The notes: a model not told the origin generated them from the letters alone. Positions 14,046 to 25,619 are shown, counted from the stretch's first letter. The stretch is 64,000 bases of DNA from Arcuatula senhousia (GCA_963971305.1 OZ020307.1:9189501-9253500); one strand, 5' to 3'. Numbers and translations: made by a program.

Positions 14046-14730
14046 TAACTAACCTTCTATGCCTATCAACACCGGGATTGTTTCATCAGACGGATGAAAC
14101 TTGCTTTGTGCACATTGGGATGTTTTGACAACATGCTTGTCTGATTTTGTTTTACCGTACCATGATTGCGCGTAACCAACATTGACAACGCTTTCTATGA
14201 AAGTTCATCGTTATGTATGAGCATACTCGTTGGCTACCTGCTCTCTTTAATGGTCTTTTGACGACTGTTTTGTTATATAAACACCTACAACATGTCTCAA
14301 AACAAGTTTACATATCAGGAAACCTGGGGATCGTAGTCGTTACCGTAGCACTAGTAAATACTACATGCTATTTCTGTTCCATCATTAAGCCAAGGTTATG
14401 GCAAGAGTATAAATGTCTGCCATAGTGCAACAAAAATTTGTTATTATTTTTTTTAATAACTGAAAAACATTTTAACAGTGAAAAAAAGTTTATCAACAAA
14501 AGTATATGATATATGACAACAGTATGAGATGCAATGCGGTTAAAAGTGATCGGCAAACCGTTCAGACAAACCAATGGTAACGGGTGTTCTAGATATAGCT
14601 GTATATGACAAGATTCCGAATAATCTTTACTTTTTTCTGCTAACGACTACAGTAAGCATAGTCCTTTTGAAAATTAGTTTCATTGGTGGGAATTGGTCAC
14701 AACATCTAAAGCAAGCTTGTCAACCTTTGA
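14046..14730. other. No supported gene
   Basis: A segment at 14150-14290 (ACCAACATTGACAACG, then GAAAGTTCATCGTTATGTATGAGCATACTCG) is nearly identical to 13110-13170. The two stretches following repeat C copies at 12.9 and 14.05 kb therefore appear to be one duplicated block of roughly 1.1 kb. Small frames here lack support. Confidence 0.45.
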
Positions 14731-14733
14731 ATA

Positions 14734-15185
14734 CACAGGGAAATTTTGTTCACGTGAAATTCACATGAAATTAACGTGAAATTCACGAGAAAAACTTAAC
14801 GTGAATTTTACGTTAAACGAGCAATTTAACGTGAAGTTCACGTGAGAAATATCACGTGAAAAAATGTTCTCAACATTTTTAATGTTCTATAACTTTCATG
14901 CAATTCTACAAATATTTAGGAAAAAATTCTCATTTTTCAGAATTTTCATGTGAAATTCACGTGAAAAAGTTAACGTGAAATTAACGTGAGTTTCACATGA
15001 CATTAACGTGAATTTCACGTGAAATTCACGTTAAATACATTTCACGTGAAATTCACGTTAAATACATTTCACGTGAAATTCACGTTAAATTGCTCGTTTA
15101 ACGTGAAATTCACGTGAATGTTTCACGTGAAATTCACGTTAACCCTGATTTCACGTGAATTTAACGTGAACAAAATTTCCCTGTG
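14734..15185. mobile_element. MITE with TA target duplication, built from CACGTG-rich repeats
   Basis: The terminal inverted repeats CACAGGGAAATTTTGTTCAC are perfect at both ends. They are flanked by TA on each side (14732-14733 and 15186-15187), which fits Tc1/mariner-type insertion. The interior is almost entirely degenerate copies of TTCACGTGAAAT/AACGTGAATT in both orientations, so CACGTG E-box-like palindromes occur many times in about 450 bp. There is no coding frame. Confidence 0.85.
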
Positions 15186-15187
15186 TA

Positions 15188-15890
15188 CAAGGAAAGTAGC
15201 AAAATCTGACAACTAACGGAATAATCTGTGACAAAAATCAACAATTACATTGCACTTGATAATTTTATGAGAATAATTAACAAAAAATATTTGCAATGTC
15301 GATACTTTGATGCATAAGAAGCTAAGTGTAATATGTTTTAGGGGTTGCGGATTTATCTTAAGACAAACACGCTTAAAACGTTTTTAATTGCAATGTGTTA
15401 TCATTCCACCGATAATTACAGAAACTGCAATGAAATGCATGTCTAAATGCACGAAAATATTCTACTTTAATCTTGAATTATCACAAACCTTACAGGCAGG
15501 ACAAATTCTCCTCGCTCGATTCTATATAGAACAAAATGCTAGAAAATAAAAAGTACAATCTAGACTGTGTCTGAAATTAGTGTTGTTTTACTAGATATGA
15601 CAAGCAATCGCTATTTGGGTATATTTAAATCGTACTTTCTACCTAGATTTTTTAAACCCCCCCAAAAAACCAGCACAAGAACAAGGTATACAAATATCTG
15701 ACAGTCGATGTTACTACATGTAAGACTTTAGGAGTCTAATAAAAGAACAAATTAATAGAAGGTTTATACAATCGATATTTAAGCACCATAGTTCGCAGCT
15801 TTATTTTTCGTTCATATGAAAAGACCTACGTTTCTTCAATAATTTCTACACAAAAAAGTTAGTTAGTAGCTATTCCTTTACTCACCAGTA
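15188..15890. other. No supported gene
   Basis: A block at 15340-15500 (GCGGATTTATCTTAAGACAAACACGC, then GATAATTACAGAAACTGCAATGAAATGC) recurs almost unchanged at 17650-17810. It is therefore another unclassified dispersed repeat. Nothing coding is visible. Confidence 0.45.
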
Positions 15891-15894
15891 ACAT

Positions 15895-16920
15895 GAATTC
15901 GGCTTTATCAGGGGAGCATAAAAAGGTGATAAATGAGTTCACATGAAATAATGATGAAGTGGAGGAAATAGGGGCACACGCCCAATCGGGGATGAGTCAA
16001 CGGTTGTGACTGCAACTCGACAAAGGAGGAATGGGTAGGATCGGACAATTTAGCCTCCTGCATGGGGATCGTACTTGTCCTACTTTTATCAAGAACTGTA
16101 GCAGGGCTCATTTACGAGCAAGGTTAGTGACATTTTTCCCAACATGGTGCACCACTATGGTTTGCAGTCAGGTTTTGCCTGACGACCCGGTATTCATTAT
16201 ATACACCTGGAAAAGAGTTAAGCACCCCCGTGATTTTTTATTATTATACATTTTCAAATCAATTTTCAAACATTTTTTTTATTGATAGTCTTTGCAAATT
16301 GATTCGCAAATTAAAATATGCATTGTAAAGTACAATTTAACATGCTTGAAACAAACAAAGACATTTTTCATTGGCATAACATGACATGGCAAAAAAGATG
16401 GCTTTTGCACAAAAATATGGTCTTCGAAAAGTATGGGTACCTGAAGCAACTTACTGTTTTTATATTGTCAAATCGCACTTTAGTATGTAAATCATTATCA
16501 AAAGGTTGTCACTGTATCGTCAAACAGTCAATTTTGATTATGTCCATCTTTATACTGTATTCTGTAGCACGAATGGCTGCTGGATCCCTTGGTCTCATAC
16601 TACCAGTTTGGTGACTGAAGAGTGATCTGCCGCTTTTCAAGTCGAAATACGCTGTTCAAGTCGAAATATGCTTTTAACCGAACGCTCACACCATCATATA
16701 TTGAAGAAATAAATCTGAACAAAATGATAATTAAACATTATTACAAATCATCGAAAAGCAAAAAAAAAAGGTCCAGGGATGCTTAACTTTTTTCAGGTGT
16801 ATATTTACATGGTTGTCCCCATTTAACAACCTGGGGCAGACATCCCGGTCGCTTTGTGGTCAAAGCGGTCCGACCCGATTTCAAGTTTATGAGATCTCTT
16901 TGGTGGACTTTCTCCTACAA
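15895..16920 (-). repeat. Dispersed repeat C copy split by a MITE
   Basis: The reverse-strand copy begins at about 15895 (GCCCAATCGGGGATGAG), reaches CAGGTTTTGCCTGACGACCCGG at about 16188, is interrupted at 16204-16799, and resumes with GTTGTCCCCATTTAACAACCTGGGGC and CGGTCCGACCCGATTTC. Order and orientation continue across the insert. Confidence 0.75.
16204..16799. mobile_element. MITE (about 596 bp) nested in repeat C
   Basis: The ends are imperfect inverted repeats: CACCTGGAAAAGAGTTAAGC on the left and CACCTGAAAAAAGTTAAGC as the reverse complement of the right. TATA borders both sides, consistent with a TA target duplication. The 98-codon plus frame at 16318-16614 lies inside it and shows no transposase motif, so I do not call a gene. 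Confidence 0.75.
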
Positions 16921-17094
16921 GCCTGATTTAGTGCTGCTGTTAGTTAAAAAAAATATCTTAGACTTGGTCCATCCTTTGACCCTTAAATGCTTTTTCTTCA
17001 TTAAAAATGATCGATTTGGGGACATTTGCAGTCTCACATATTCCAAACAACTTGAATGATTTGACAATTTACAGATGCTAAGAAGAATTCTAAA

Positions 17095-17400
17095 CCCCCG
17101 TGTTGGTGCCTTGTGTAAAATATGCCAATAGTAACGCTTAGCTTATCGATTAAAGTTCACCAAAAAAGGCACATAGAATCCTGTTGTCGTCACAGGCCAC
17201 TTTGCCTTGAAAAGGCTTGTATGTGTGTCCCATATAGCTGAATGACATAACCTTGTCTTGTGTCGAGATCGTCAGACCCTAGTACTTACGGAAAATCAAA
17301 CAGCCCAACATGTTGTTGCACCATGTCGGGGAAACTTGCCATATTCCTCACACGTTAGAAACACTGCTTCAGGTCTCGGTATGAGAATTTCTCAAATGTG
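17095..17400 (+). repeat. Dispersed repeat C copy (diverged)
   Basis: Recognisable blocks are TAACGCTTAGCTTATCGATTAAAG, GTCACAGGCCACTTTGCC, GTGTCGAGATCGTCAGACC and CCATGTCGGGGAAACTTGCC. The tail is missing. Confidence 0.6.
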
Positions 17401-18074
17401 TAATGGCCTCTTGTTGTTTTTTTTATTTAGGACATGCAATATTAATCGTCCCTGTTTGGTCATAGAAATTACTATTTAAATAAGTAAGATAAACGGAGGA
17501 AACTTTAAAAATGTCAAGAAACCTTCAGAAAAGCAAAATCGAAACTTGTTAATAAAACTTTAAAATTTTTAAAGAAAATGAAATTAACTACCATTTTTCA
17601 AGTATATGAAATGGTGGAGTCAACCTTCGTGTTTCGAGTTAAAAATTTTAAGATTTGTGGATTTATCTGAAGACAGACACGCTTAAAACATTTTTAATTG
17701 TTATGCGTTATCATTCCACCGATAATGACAGAAACTGCAATGAAATGCATGTCTAAATGCACGAAAATATTCTTCTTTAATCTTAAAATATCACAAACCA
17801 TGCAGGGAAGCTAAATAGCAATTTTCCTTCCTCAGTTCTAAATAGAAGACAAGGTTAGAAAATGAAATTACAACAAAGTACAAGGCGTATACACATGTTA
17901 TTTAAAAATGCTTCTAGTAACTTGGAGTTCCTCATGAAGGCCTGCTCAGTAAACGTTGTGTTTGGCTACATGCAAATAAAGGTAATAACAAAACTACCGA
18001 ACTTGAATGATCAATCTCATAGTCCAGAGAACATGACAAAAACGAATCAGTCATGCCGGAGAATTGGTGGATCG

Positions 18075-18485
18075 CAATGGTCCTGACTTGGTACAGGCAT
18101 TTCAAACGAAATGGTGGGTTAAACCAGGTTTTATGGCGCCAAACCTCCCTCTTCCATTGCGATCTTCAAGTCCATAATATATATAGTTACTTAAAATAGT
18201 GTGATACTGTAAAATTTGCTTAACCCATAATATATAGTTACGTAAAATAGTGTGACACTGTAAAATTTTCTTGGAATTAGGTTTTACAAGTCGAACATAA
18301 TAGGACATGTAGGATATGAAAATTATCATGAACAAAATACAGAAGATTTTGTCTGGAACTTTGTTGTAATTTTTATTTGAGAGAAACACAAAACCAGAAG
18401 AATTAAAGACCGCAATGGTCCTGACTTGGTACAGGGACTCCCAAAGAAGTGGTGGGTTAAACCAGGTTTTATGGCGCCAAACCAA
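18075..18485 (+). repeat. Two direct copies of dispersed repeat D with local duplications
   Basis: Copies at about 18078-18170 and 18416-18485 share GGTCCTGACTTGGTACAGG, TGGTGGGTTAAACCAGG and TTTTATGGCGCCAAACC. Between them a GTTACTTAAAATAGTGTGATACTG block is duplicated at about 18185 and 18238. Other D copies are at about 20.52-20.59 and 33.46-33.53 kb (reversed), with a remnant at 42.48-42.53 kb. The overlapping 65-127 codon frames here are products of the repeat. Confidence 0.7.
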
Positions 18486-18492
18486 GTAGAGG

Positions 18493-18510
18493 TATATATA
18501 TATATATATG
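18493..18510. repeat. (TA)n microsatellite
   Basis: A short uninterrupted TA run directly follows the second repeat D copy. Confidence 0.9.
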
Positions 18511-18769
18511 AAAGTCTATTATGCCAAGACTTCTTTTTACATTTATACGCCAACAACAATATTCTTTCGTATTTAATACAAATTGATAGAACTGCAAATA
18601 ATCCAAAGACTCAATTTTCTTAAAACAACAAATATTCTGGTTGGACTCATTTATCAAGCTGACAATCGGTATCCAAATGGGAACAATTTGTGCCCCCATT
18701 AATATTCTTATTCAAAACAGACTTCTTAAAAAAACGAAGTAATAGACACATAAATCTAGGAATTCTGCT

Positions 18770-19025
18770 CTATTTTCACGTGCGTATCCCAGTGTAGAAT
18801 AGGCCCACGTTATCTATAACTTTTGTCGATAAAGTCTAGCACTCTGATTTTGGGGCAGGCCAATAGAGCGACTGAGATGTGAGTCCCACATGTTGTTGTA
18901 TTTGGTAACTTTGTCATGTTGCATGCCGCGGTCGTCAGGTCATAATACGGAAAACATTAACCGATTCATCATCATTTCATGTTCATTGTATCACCCTTTC
19001 GTGTTCATCTCCCTATTGGAGCAAA
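18770..19025 (+). repeat. Dispersed repeat C copy
   Basis: Blocks GTGTAGAATAGGCCCACG, GGTCGTCAGGTCATAATACGG and CATCATCATTTCATGTTC are present. The middle is shortened. Confidence 0.65.
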
Positions 19026-19079
19026 CTACTTAATTGTGACTTATACATCTCGAAATTGACATCCAGTAAAGAATATAGG

Positions 19080-19325
19080 CTCTGAAGAGCTTTTGATCAG
19101 CGGTCATATTAACGACCGTTTTGCCTTTATGTGGCCCTTGCATGGTTGCCAGGCTTATGTGATAGGAAAGCCCGACATTCAAAGCTGGAAAATCGGTGAA
19201 ACGAGCAACGGTAGGTGCCTGGAAACCTTGACACGTGCGGGGCTCGAACCCACTGAAGTGTCGACCCATGATTTAAAGTCCAATAGTGCATTAATCACTC
19301 GGTTCCGCGCCGCTTGGTTATGATG
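19080..19325 (-). repeat. tRNA-derived SINE
   Basis: On the minus strand, about 19316-19240, a tRNA(Ser/Leu)-like head is visible: an A-box-like ACCGAGTGATTAATGC, an anticodon-arm-like TTGGACTTTAAATC, a variable arm, and the B box GGGTTCGAGCCCC. It continues into a non-tRNA body (TTGAATGTCGGGCTTTCC, CCAGGCAACCATGCAAGGGCC). A degenerate anticodon loop, poor acceptor pairing and the attached body argue for a SINE rather than a functional tRNA. The opposed 76-79 codon frames are incidental. Confidence 0.65.
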
Positions 19326-19439
19326 TTTGTTTCATCATATCGTATAATTTGGTATTAACTTTGTTTGTCTTTGATCTATTCGGACTTCGATATTGAAATA
19401 CGCGACCCCATTCGTACTTTTTTACTTCTATGAATAAAC

Positions 19440-19880
19440 TCTCTGATGATAGACGATTAAAAATGTGGAATTAGTGTACGTGACACAACTAACATAAAGA
19501 AACGGCAATTTAAAAAATCACAATGGAAAATACTAGTAGCAAGCATTCTTCAACACGACTTGGGGTCGCTGCTCGCCGTCTTGCATTGGCCCAAGACTAA
19601 TATAATACATAAACAAAAACAGATAGATGACAGGGACAAACAAAAGCTTTAGGCCAGTTTCAAAACTTCTAGCAGCGAATGCTGGTCACATTGAAGGCTG
19701 CTTGCTGTTTTCCGTTGCGGATTTTTAAAATGTCGTTTATATTGTAGGTTGTGTCGCGTACACTTATTATACATCCCATTATCTTCTATTTGACAAGGAT
19801 TCCTGGCTTAGAACCATCACATATAAGATGTGGCGGGGTTAAACTAGTTTTGATTTGGGCCCAACCTTCCCTCTATTGCA
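19440..19880. repeat. Repeat E inverted pair joined to repeat D
   Basis: A minus-oriented E copy (19455-19640) is followed at once by a plus-oriented E copy (19650-19830) and a D-like GGCGGGGTTAAACTAG block. It repeats the arrangement of blocks at 0.5-1.9 kb, so the composite itself seems to be dispersed. Confidence 0.6.
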
Positions 19881-20059
19881 AATCTTGTACAAAGCATAAA
19901 AATGACACAATCTAAAAATCAAACCGATAAGTCTTGATTGACTTCCTATAAAGCACTGTACATCAATCATATGTTCATGATTTCTAACATGAAACGTATC
20001 CATGATTCCGGTATATTGAAATACATCTTAGATATATGTTAAGGTCGGTGGAGACAGCG

Positions 20060-20430
20060 GACCTAAAACATGTTTTTCCATATAGAGTGCTGGAATGGAG
20101 AGGCCCTGTCAAAAGGAATGTCGGGCTTTCAGGATAAAATGCGGAAAACCTGACCACTAATCATAGCAGTGCACTGTTTTGGGGAAAAATGTCTTGTTGA
20201 AATCACATTTAAAAACAGACACTACTAAATCTAGGAATTCTGCTTTATCTCCCCGTGCGTGTCCCAGTGTAGAATAGACCCAGAGCAGCAAAAACTTTTG
20301 TCGGAAGTCCAGTACTCTGATTTCGGGGTAGACCCACTGAGCATCTGAGATGTGAGTTCCAGGTGGTTGTATTGGGTAACTTTGTCATGTTGAATGCCGC
20401 TGTCGCGAGGTCATTATACAAAAATTCGGA
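20060..20430 (+). repeat. Two truncated dispersed repeat C copies in tandem
   Basis: One fragment spans about 20085-20200 (GCGGAAAACCTGACCACTAATC). The second spans about 20225-20430 (GTGTAGAATAGACCCAG, then GTGAGTTCCAGGTGGTTG). Segment 20205-20430 is close to 18720-18950, so the region was probably duplicated. Confidence 0.6.
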
Positions 20431-20509
20431 CACTGCACTGTTTGTCCATTACCTCGCTATACGTGTCATGTATAACACCCTTGTTGTGTTTTGTGTTACC
20501 GGACCCTAA

Positions 20510-20595
20510 GATTGCAATGGAAGAGGGAGGTTTGGCACCATCAAACCTGGTTCTGTTGAAATGCCTGTACCACGTCAGGACTGTTGCAATATTCA
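20510..20595 (-). repeat. Dispersed repeat D copy
   Basis: The reversed block AGAGGGAGGTTTGGCACCATCAAACC followed by GAAATGCCTGTACCACGTCAGG matches repeat D. Confidence 0.65.
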
Positions 20596-21205
20596 TTCTC
20601 TCGTATGTGTCTTTCTTCTTAGACTTATCAGTGGCTGTTACTTTTATCTAAAGTCCTTTTATCATAATTTTTTTAAACACATTATAAAATACATGTATAT
20701 GATGGAAATCTGATTTTAGTATCATAATATTTTTAAACACATTATAAAATTAATGATAGACATCTGATTTTAGACATTAATTTCTACGATATAGGCAGCT
20801 AAATATAAGGTGGACAATAGGTTTCCGTTATGTCCACATTAATTTTATTCTGTGGTGCAATTTTTCTTGTGTAGAACTGATTAGTTCCTGCCAAACAATA
20901 TTGGTTTAGCAATGCCTTCTAATTTTATCTTAAAATGACGTTAGTTACTAGTAGTCAGTTATTGTTTAACTTACCAGCAGAACGAATTCGGCTATGAAAT
21001 GAGAGGGGAAAACATGGTATGGAGAAAAACAAATACCAAACCATAAATAAGTTTGTTTTAAATTTACATATTAACTTCATGTACAGTATAAATAAACAAA
21101 AACAAAATTATTACTACATGAACGAGATACATTATCGCTCTGTGACCCTAAAATCTTGGTCTCAGCAGTCCTTCCCGGCTCAGCCTGTACATTCTTCTAC
21201 ACCGT

Positions 21206-21225
21206 CTAGTCAGGCTGCAGTAAAT
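21206..21225 (-). CDS. Candidate last coding exon of the secreted-protein gene
   Basis: A strong minus-strand acceptor (TTCTTGTGTTCTTTGCAG) ends at 21226. Joined in phase 1 to the exon at 24139-24239, it adds six codons, Asp-Leu-Leu-Gln-Pro-Asp, then TAG. The full joined protein would be 420 residues (1142 + 101 + 20 bases = 421 codons including the stop). If the exon instead began in phase 0 it would read 25 codons to a stop at 21148, so the assignment depends on the upstream exon. Only the acceptor and the phase match support this link; other exons could lie between. Confidence 0.3.
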
Positions 21226-21467
21226 CTGCAAAGAACACAAGAAATATCATCAAATAGACTTATTACAAAGTTTAAACAACAGTGGCTGCAATGTTTCAAA
21301 ATTATTCTTTATAATATAAAACACCTAGCATACCTGTGAGTCAATGCTTTTATTGCAAAAAAAGTGTGACAAACTCGGACATAGGTAAACAGTAGCTACC
21401 CATCTTCTTTAAAAAAAATCCGCTGTCCATTGTGGGCAGACCTACGTGGAGAGTGCTACACTTGATG

Positions 21468-21902
21468 CAAATTGGTCTTGGGCCAATGCAAGACGGTAAG
21501 CAGTGACCTATGGTCATGTTGAAGACTGCTTGCTGTTTTCCGTTGTGATTTTTTGAATTGCTGTTTGTTTATGTTTGTTGTGTCGCGTACACTTATTCCA
21601 CATCTCAATATCGTCTATTTTTTGCAGAGTTTGTCTCATGTGCTGTGTGGATGCAAATGAACGTATCCCCGTGCTTGAGGTGTATGCTCTTTTATATTTT
21701 CATGATGGTATACTAGTACACGAGATAGCTTTCATATTTGAATCTCCCTTCCATAAGTCTTGGGCCAATGCAAGACCGTTAGCAGTGACCTATGGTCATG
21801 TTGAAGACTGCTTGCTGTTTTCCGTTGTGATTTTTTGAATTGCAGTTTGTTTATGTTTGTTGTGTCGCGTACACTTATTCCACATCTCAATATCGTCTAT
21901 TG
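21468..21902 (+). repeat. Direct pair of repeat E copies
   Basis: The copies at about 21468-21615 and 21757-21902 are almost identical over about 145 bp: CTTGGGCCAATGCAAGACGG, GTGACCTATGGTCATGTTGAAG, TTGTTGTGTCGCGTACAC. They are separated by about 140 bp of unrelated sequence. Confidence 0.8.
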
Positions 21903-21904
21903 GT

Positions 21905-22625
21905 AAGTTGGTTAGTTTTTGTTTTACTCCCAATCAACATGAAAACGACTAAATAAGACAGATGAACACGAAAAGGTGATAAAATGTACATGAAATTACG
22001 ATGAAATGGGGGAATAGGATACACAAGGACTATCGGAGATGGAAGTCTTTGATTGCCGTAGGAAAAAGGAAGGGGTAAGCTCGGAAAATTAAGCCTTTTG
22101 CAAGGAATCTTTGTGATCATACGCTTATCGAGACCTGCAACAAGTTTCACTTTCTTTAGCGTGCAAGGGAACATGACAATGGTTGGCTTAGGCTTTCCAC
22201 ATTATATCCTGAAAAGGCAGTCATTCTTTTTGACAGGGCCTAAAATTCAACCACCTGGGGGCTCAGCAGGCAAAGCAGCCTTACCCGACGTCGGGTTCTG
22301 GACGCTCTTTAGTCGTCTTTTATAAACAATCTAAGCACTCTGCGGGCCCAATTCGACATCCAAGACCCACACGAGTTCAATTCATGCAGGTAAAAGACGC
22401 CTTTTGTAGAACGCTATGATTGCACCACATACATGATATACTAGTAGGCTAAATTTTTGTCATTAATACCAACATCTCCTCTATTAAAGTGGTCTTAAAA
22501 ATACTGTTCCTTTGTTTCCCAATAATTCCTACTATTCCTCATCTTCATTTCATGTTCATTTTATCATCATTTGTTCATCGATTTTGCATAAACTCTATAG
22601 TGATGCTAGGGCGAAAAATACACTA
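21905..22625. repeat. Repeat C copies in opposite orientations
   Basis: A minus-oriented copy (about 21905-22230) is followed by a plus-oriented piece with GGTAAAAGACGCC and the ATCTTCATTTCATGTTCATTTTATC tail at about 22540-22570. The 95-codon minus frame here is from the repeat. Confidence 0.55.
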
Positions 22626-22629
22626 AATT

Positions 22630-24138
22630 TAAAGTAAATAACAATAGAATGTCTTTGGCAAGGTGTTATAAAACAACAAACGAAAAAAATGCGTTCAATG
22701 AACGTGCCTTATTTTTTCTAGACTTTTTATGAAGATCTGTATTTGGGGCTATGCAAAACAAACACGATATCACTAAATATTGTTTTAAACTAATCGACAC
22801 GTTCACTTTTGTTTTGAATTCAAAGCTGTGCAACCTTGGTTAAATATCAAACCTAACTCTGATTATGCTTATACACGAACTTTTTTATGAATGAACTTTA
22901 AACATGCCCTAGTTTATTTTTATAGCAATAGCGGTCATATATATTTGGTTTGAACAAACTTTCTTTAATTGTTCCGTGTTAATTGTGGCAACTTCAGAGT
23001 AAATGTTAATTTCATATACTATATTCACATTTCCAAACTACTCAATGACACCCCAATTAAAACTACCAAATGCAATACTAACTGCTACATTAAAGACTTC
23101 TAGCTGTCTTCCATTGTGGATGTTTTAACTTGTTTATGTAGGTTGTGTCTCGGACACTTATTCCACATCTCATTATCATCTATTTGATGACTCGCTAAAA
23201 ATATACCTCTCCATTTCTTTCGCAGACACATTTACGACAACTCCCTACTCTCTCTACTGCGTTTTCTGGCAGGAACCTACTTTGAAAGTTACAACCTGTA
23301 AAGAAAGGATACATGGTGGTATATTGAAGAAAGCAATAATGTTAGCGACTTTTGTCACAATTGTATTTGAAAAAAAAATCTAACTCAAACGTCACAAGAA
23401 TGAAGATGTGGGTGGGGTTTACAGAATAGAGAATATTGACCAAAAAAGTAAACAGATAAATAATAATGCCCCAAAAAACTAAAGAATAAAGAATAGTGAC
23501 CCTTACAGAATAAAGAATAATGTGTAAAGTGGCCAAATCCTTTAAGAATAAAGAATTGAGGACACCCCAATCCACCAATTTGGTATCACTCTTAATCTTA
23601 TCAGCCAGAACGACAAATTATTCTTGGGCTTTTGGACTAGGTAAAATTTGTGTGTGCAACCGTTCCAAGAAGGGTAACTCAACTGTGTTTTCTTATAATG
23701 TATCTTTGTGGAGAAGCTGAAAGATAGAAGACAACTAATGATTGTATCTTATACAGATGAATCTTAAGGTTTTCTAGAAGAATATTAGCAGACTCATCAG
23801 ACGAGGAGCCATAAGGAATAAATTGAAATTTTGGAGCCTTCAAGCTTTTTGACTATTGCAGAATACAATTTTACGCCTGGACCTTGTTAATCACCTTGAT
23901 GGCTGACTCTACCAGAGGAGTTCCGTCGTATCTATTAACCCATTATAGCACCACTACACTAAAGTCTCACCCTTTTTAATGAATTCTTTTTAATTATTTA
24001 TATTGTAAAATTATTTACTCCAAGACATAGGTTAGTCCACTATTTGTATTTGACACCATGGTCAATACAATTTCACGTTCTAAAATAGGTTTGGCTAACA
24101 ACCGTTGACTTGAGTGTCCCTTGATGAATAGATCTTAC
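22630..24138. other. Intronic or intergenic stretch with small repeats
   Basis: There is a repeat E fragment at 23090-23190 and a run of GAATAAAGAATA-type units at 23410-23570. A short minus-strand frame at 23871-23931 ends in Val-Ile-Asn-Lys-Val-Gln-Ala and has coding-like codon use. It needs a phase-2 upstream exon, which the neighbouring phase-1 exon does not provide. I leave it unassigned. Confidence 0.4.
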
Positions 24139-24239
24139 CTCTTGCACATTTACATGGTTCTATTGAGTCATGGTGACAAAACTCAGAAAACAAGTCTGAT
24201 AGTCCCACTGTTACACAATAACTTCCAGATGGACACCCC
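24139..24239 (-). CDS. Secreted Cys-rich protein, second exon (C-terminal cysteine module)
   Basis: This 101-nt exon lies between a good acceptor (ATGACATATTACAG) and a near-consensus donor (GCAAGAG|GTAAGA). It encodes Gly-Cys-Pro-Ser-Gly-Ser-Tyr-Cys, a hydrophobic stretch, Phe-Cys-His-His-Asp and Pro-Cys-Lys-Cys-Ala-Arg. It begins with one base completing a codon, which fits the phase-2 donor at 28575. Together with the last cysteine of the upstream exon it makes a compact six-cysteine module. I do not recognise the family; a small disulphide-knit secreted domain is the safe reading. Its intron partner lies 4.3 kb upstream across a transposon cluster. Confidence 0.65.
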
Positions 24240-24533
24240 CTGTAATATGTCATAAAGTAATGAAATATATGAGGCAAATCTAATAACACATACATTTTTG
24301 ACATATGGTACGCAAACATATATCTAAAACCAAAACCTTACATCCCAGCTCCTTTGTTCTAACAGGGGTGATCTGAGCCGGATCATCCCTCGGAATACCC
24401 TGTTCTACTTTTTCAACTCTATTGTTCTTTTTCTTTTGTTTTTCAAACACGTTTTTTGAGAGTTGAACATAGGAAAATTATAAAATCAACAACAAAGTTT
24501 TTTTGAAGATTGAAAAATAACATAGTTTCCACC

Positions 24534-24600
24534 GGGGTTTGAACATCGGACCTCACTGTTCCTAGTCTACCTTCATATCCATTAGACCACGAAACCGATG
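24534..24600 (-). repeat. tRNA-like sequence (SINE head or tRNA pseudogene)
   Basis: The minus strand reads GTTTCGTGGTCTAATGG (A-box-like) and, about 45 bases on, GTTCAAACCCCGG (B box), followed by GGAAAC that can pair with the start GTTTC. The anticodon arm does not form a clean 5-bp stem, so I do not call a functional tRNA. Confidence 0.45.
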
Positions 24601-25619
24601 GAAATTTTACGCTAAAAATTGTACATAAAGAATATTGAAGGGGCCCAATAAGGATACTCTATAATATATATTATAAAAATGTTTTCTTTTTGATTCTAAA
24701 TGCACAAAATGTATTATAATGTTTGTATTTTAATTTAACATGATATATTTTGAAGGCTTGGATGTAAAATAGTTATTATAGTCCAGTCGATTTGTGCAGG
24801 TTTTTGGCGAAATTGCTCAAAGTATGGTAAAAGCATGAAATTTGGCATGGTGGTAGAAAATAGCATACTAAACAATATAAGCTATGGACCCAACTCGAAA
24901 ATTCAAAATGGCGGCCATTTTCAAGATGGCCGCCTGATGGAATATAGAATTAAGAAATAAATCAAATAAAAATTCATTAATAATTGTACTTTGAAGATAA
25001 ACCCACCAAATTGTGTAGGACAGCAGTGCAACATAATTCTAAAGAATATAATAGAAAACGGTTTGCCTTATATTGAAAATGGCTGTCATTTTAAAGATGA
25101 CCGCCTCAGAAATAGCATATATATCTACATTATGAAATCATGTTTTATTCAAAGTTATTTATGCCCCCAAATATGAATGAATGCAATTGATAAGTGCTCA
25201 AACAAATTTAAAACAAGAGTAAAAGGAATCTCTATTCTGTTTGAAGATATCAGACGGGGAGTGTACAGAAATATTTACATATCTAGCTAATCGGAGTAAA
25301 ATTGTGTTTAGATGTGAATATTGTCATATAAGCACCTGAAACAATTACATATATTCAGCCTGCTGCAGACCACCTTAATATAGACTGTTCATTGCCATCT
25401 TAAATGAAAATATCAAAGCCATAAAGACCATGAAAACTTACCAACGCCAGACTCTGTATTTACAAAATGTATGTCATTATTTAAATCGAATCCTAAAAAA
25501 CAGCTTAAATACTCAAACCCATGACACAGTGAAACTTCCACAAGATTGGAAAAAGAATACATAATTTAAGTTATTAAAAAGGGAGGCTAAATCGATTGTA
25601 AAAACTATAGAGCATTATT

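Noticed and set aside
16318..16614. 98-codon frame as a transposase fragment
   Set aside because: It lies wholly in a MITE, shows no DDE/D or DNA-binding motif, and has no codon pattern suggesting selection.
19240..19316. Functional tRNA(Ser) gene
   Set aside because: The B box is good, but the acceptor stem does not pair, the anticodon loop is atypical, and a SINE-like body follows.
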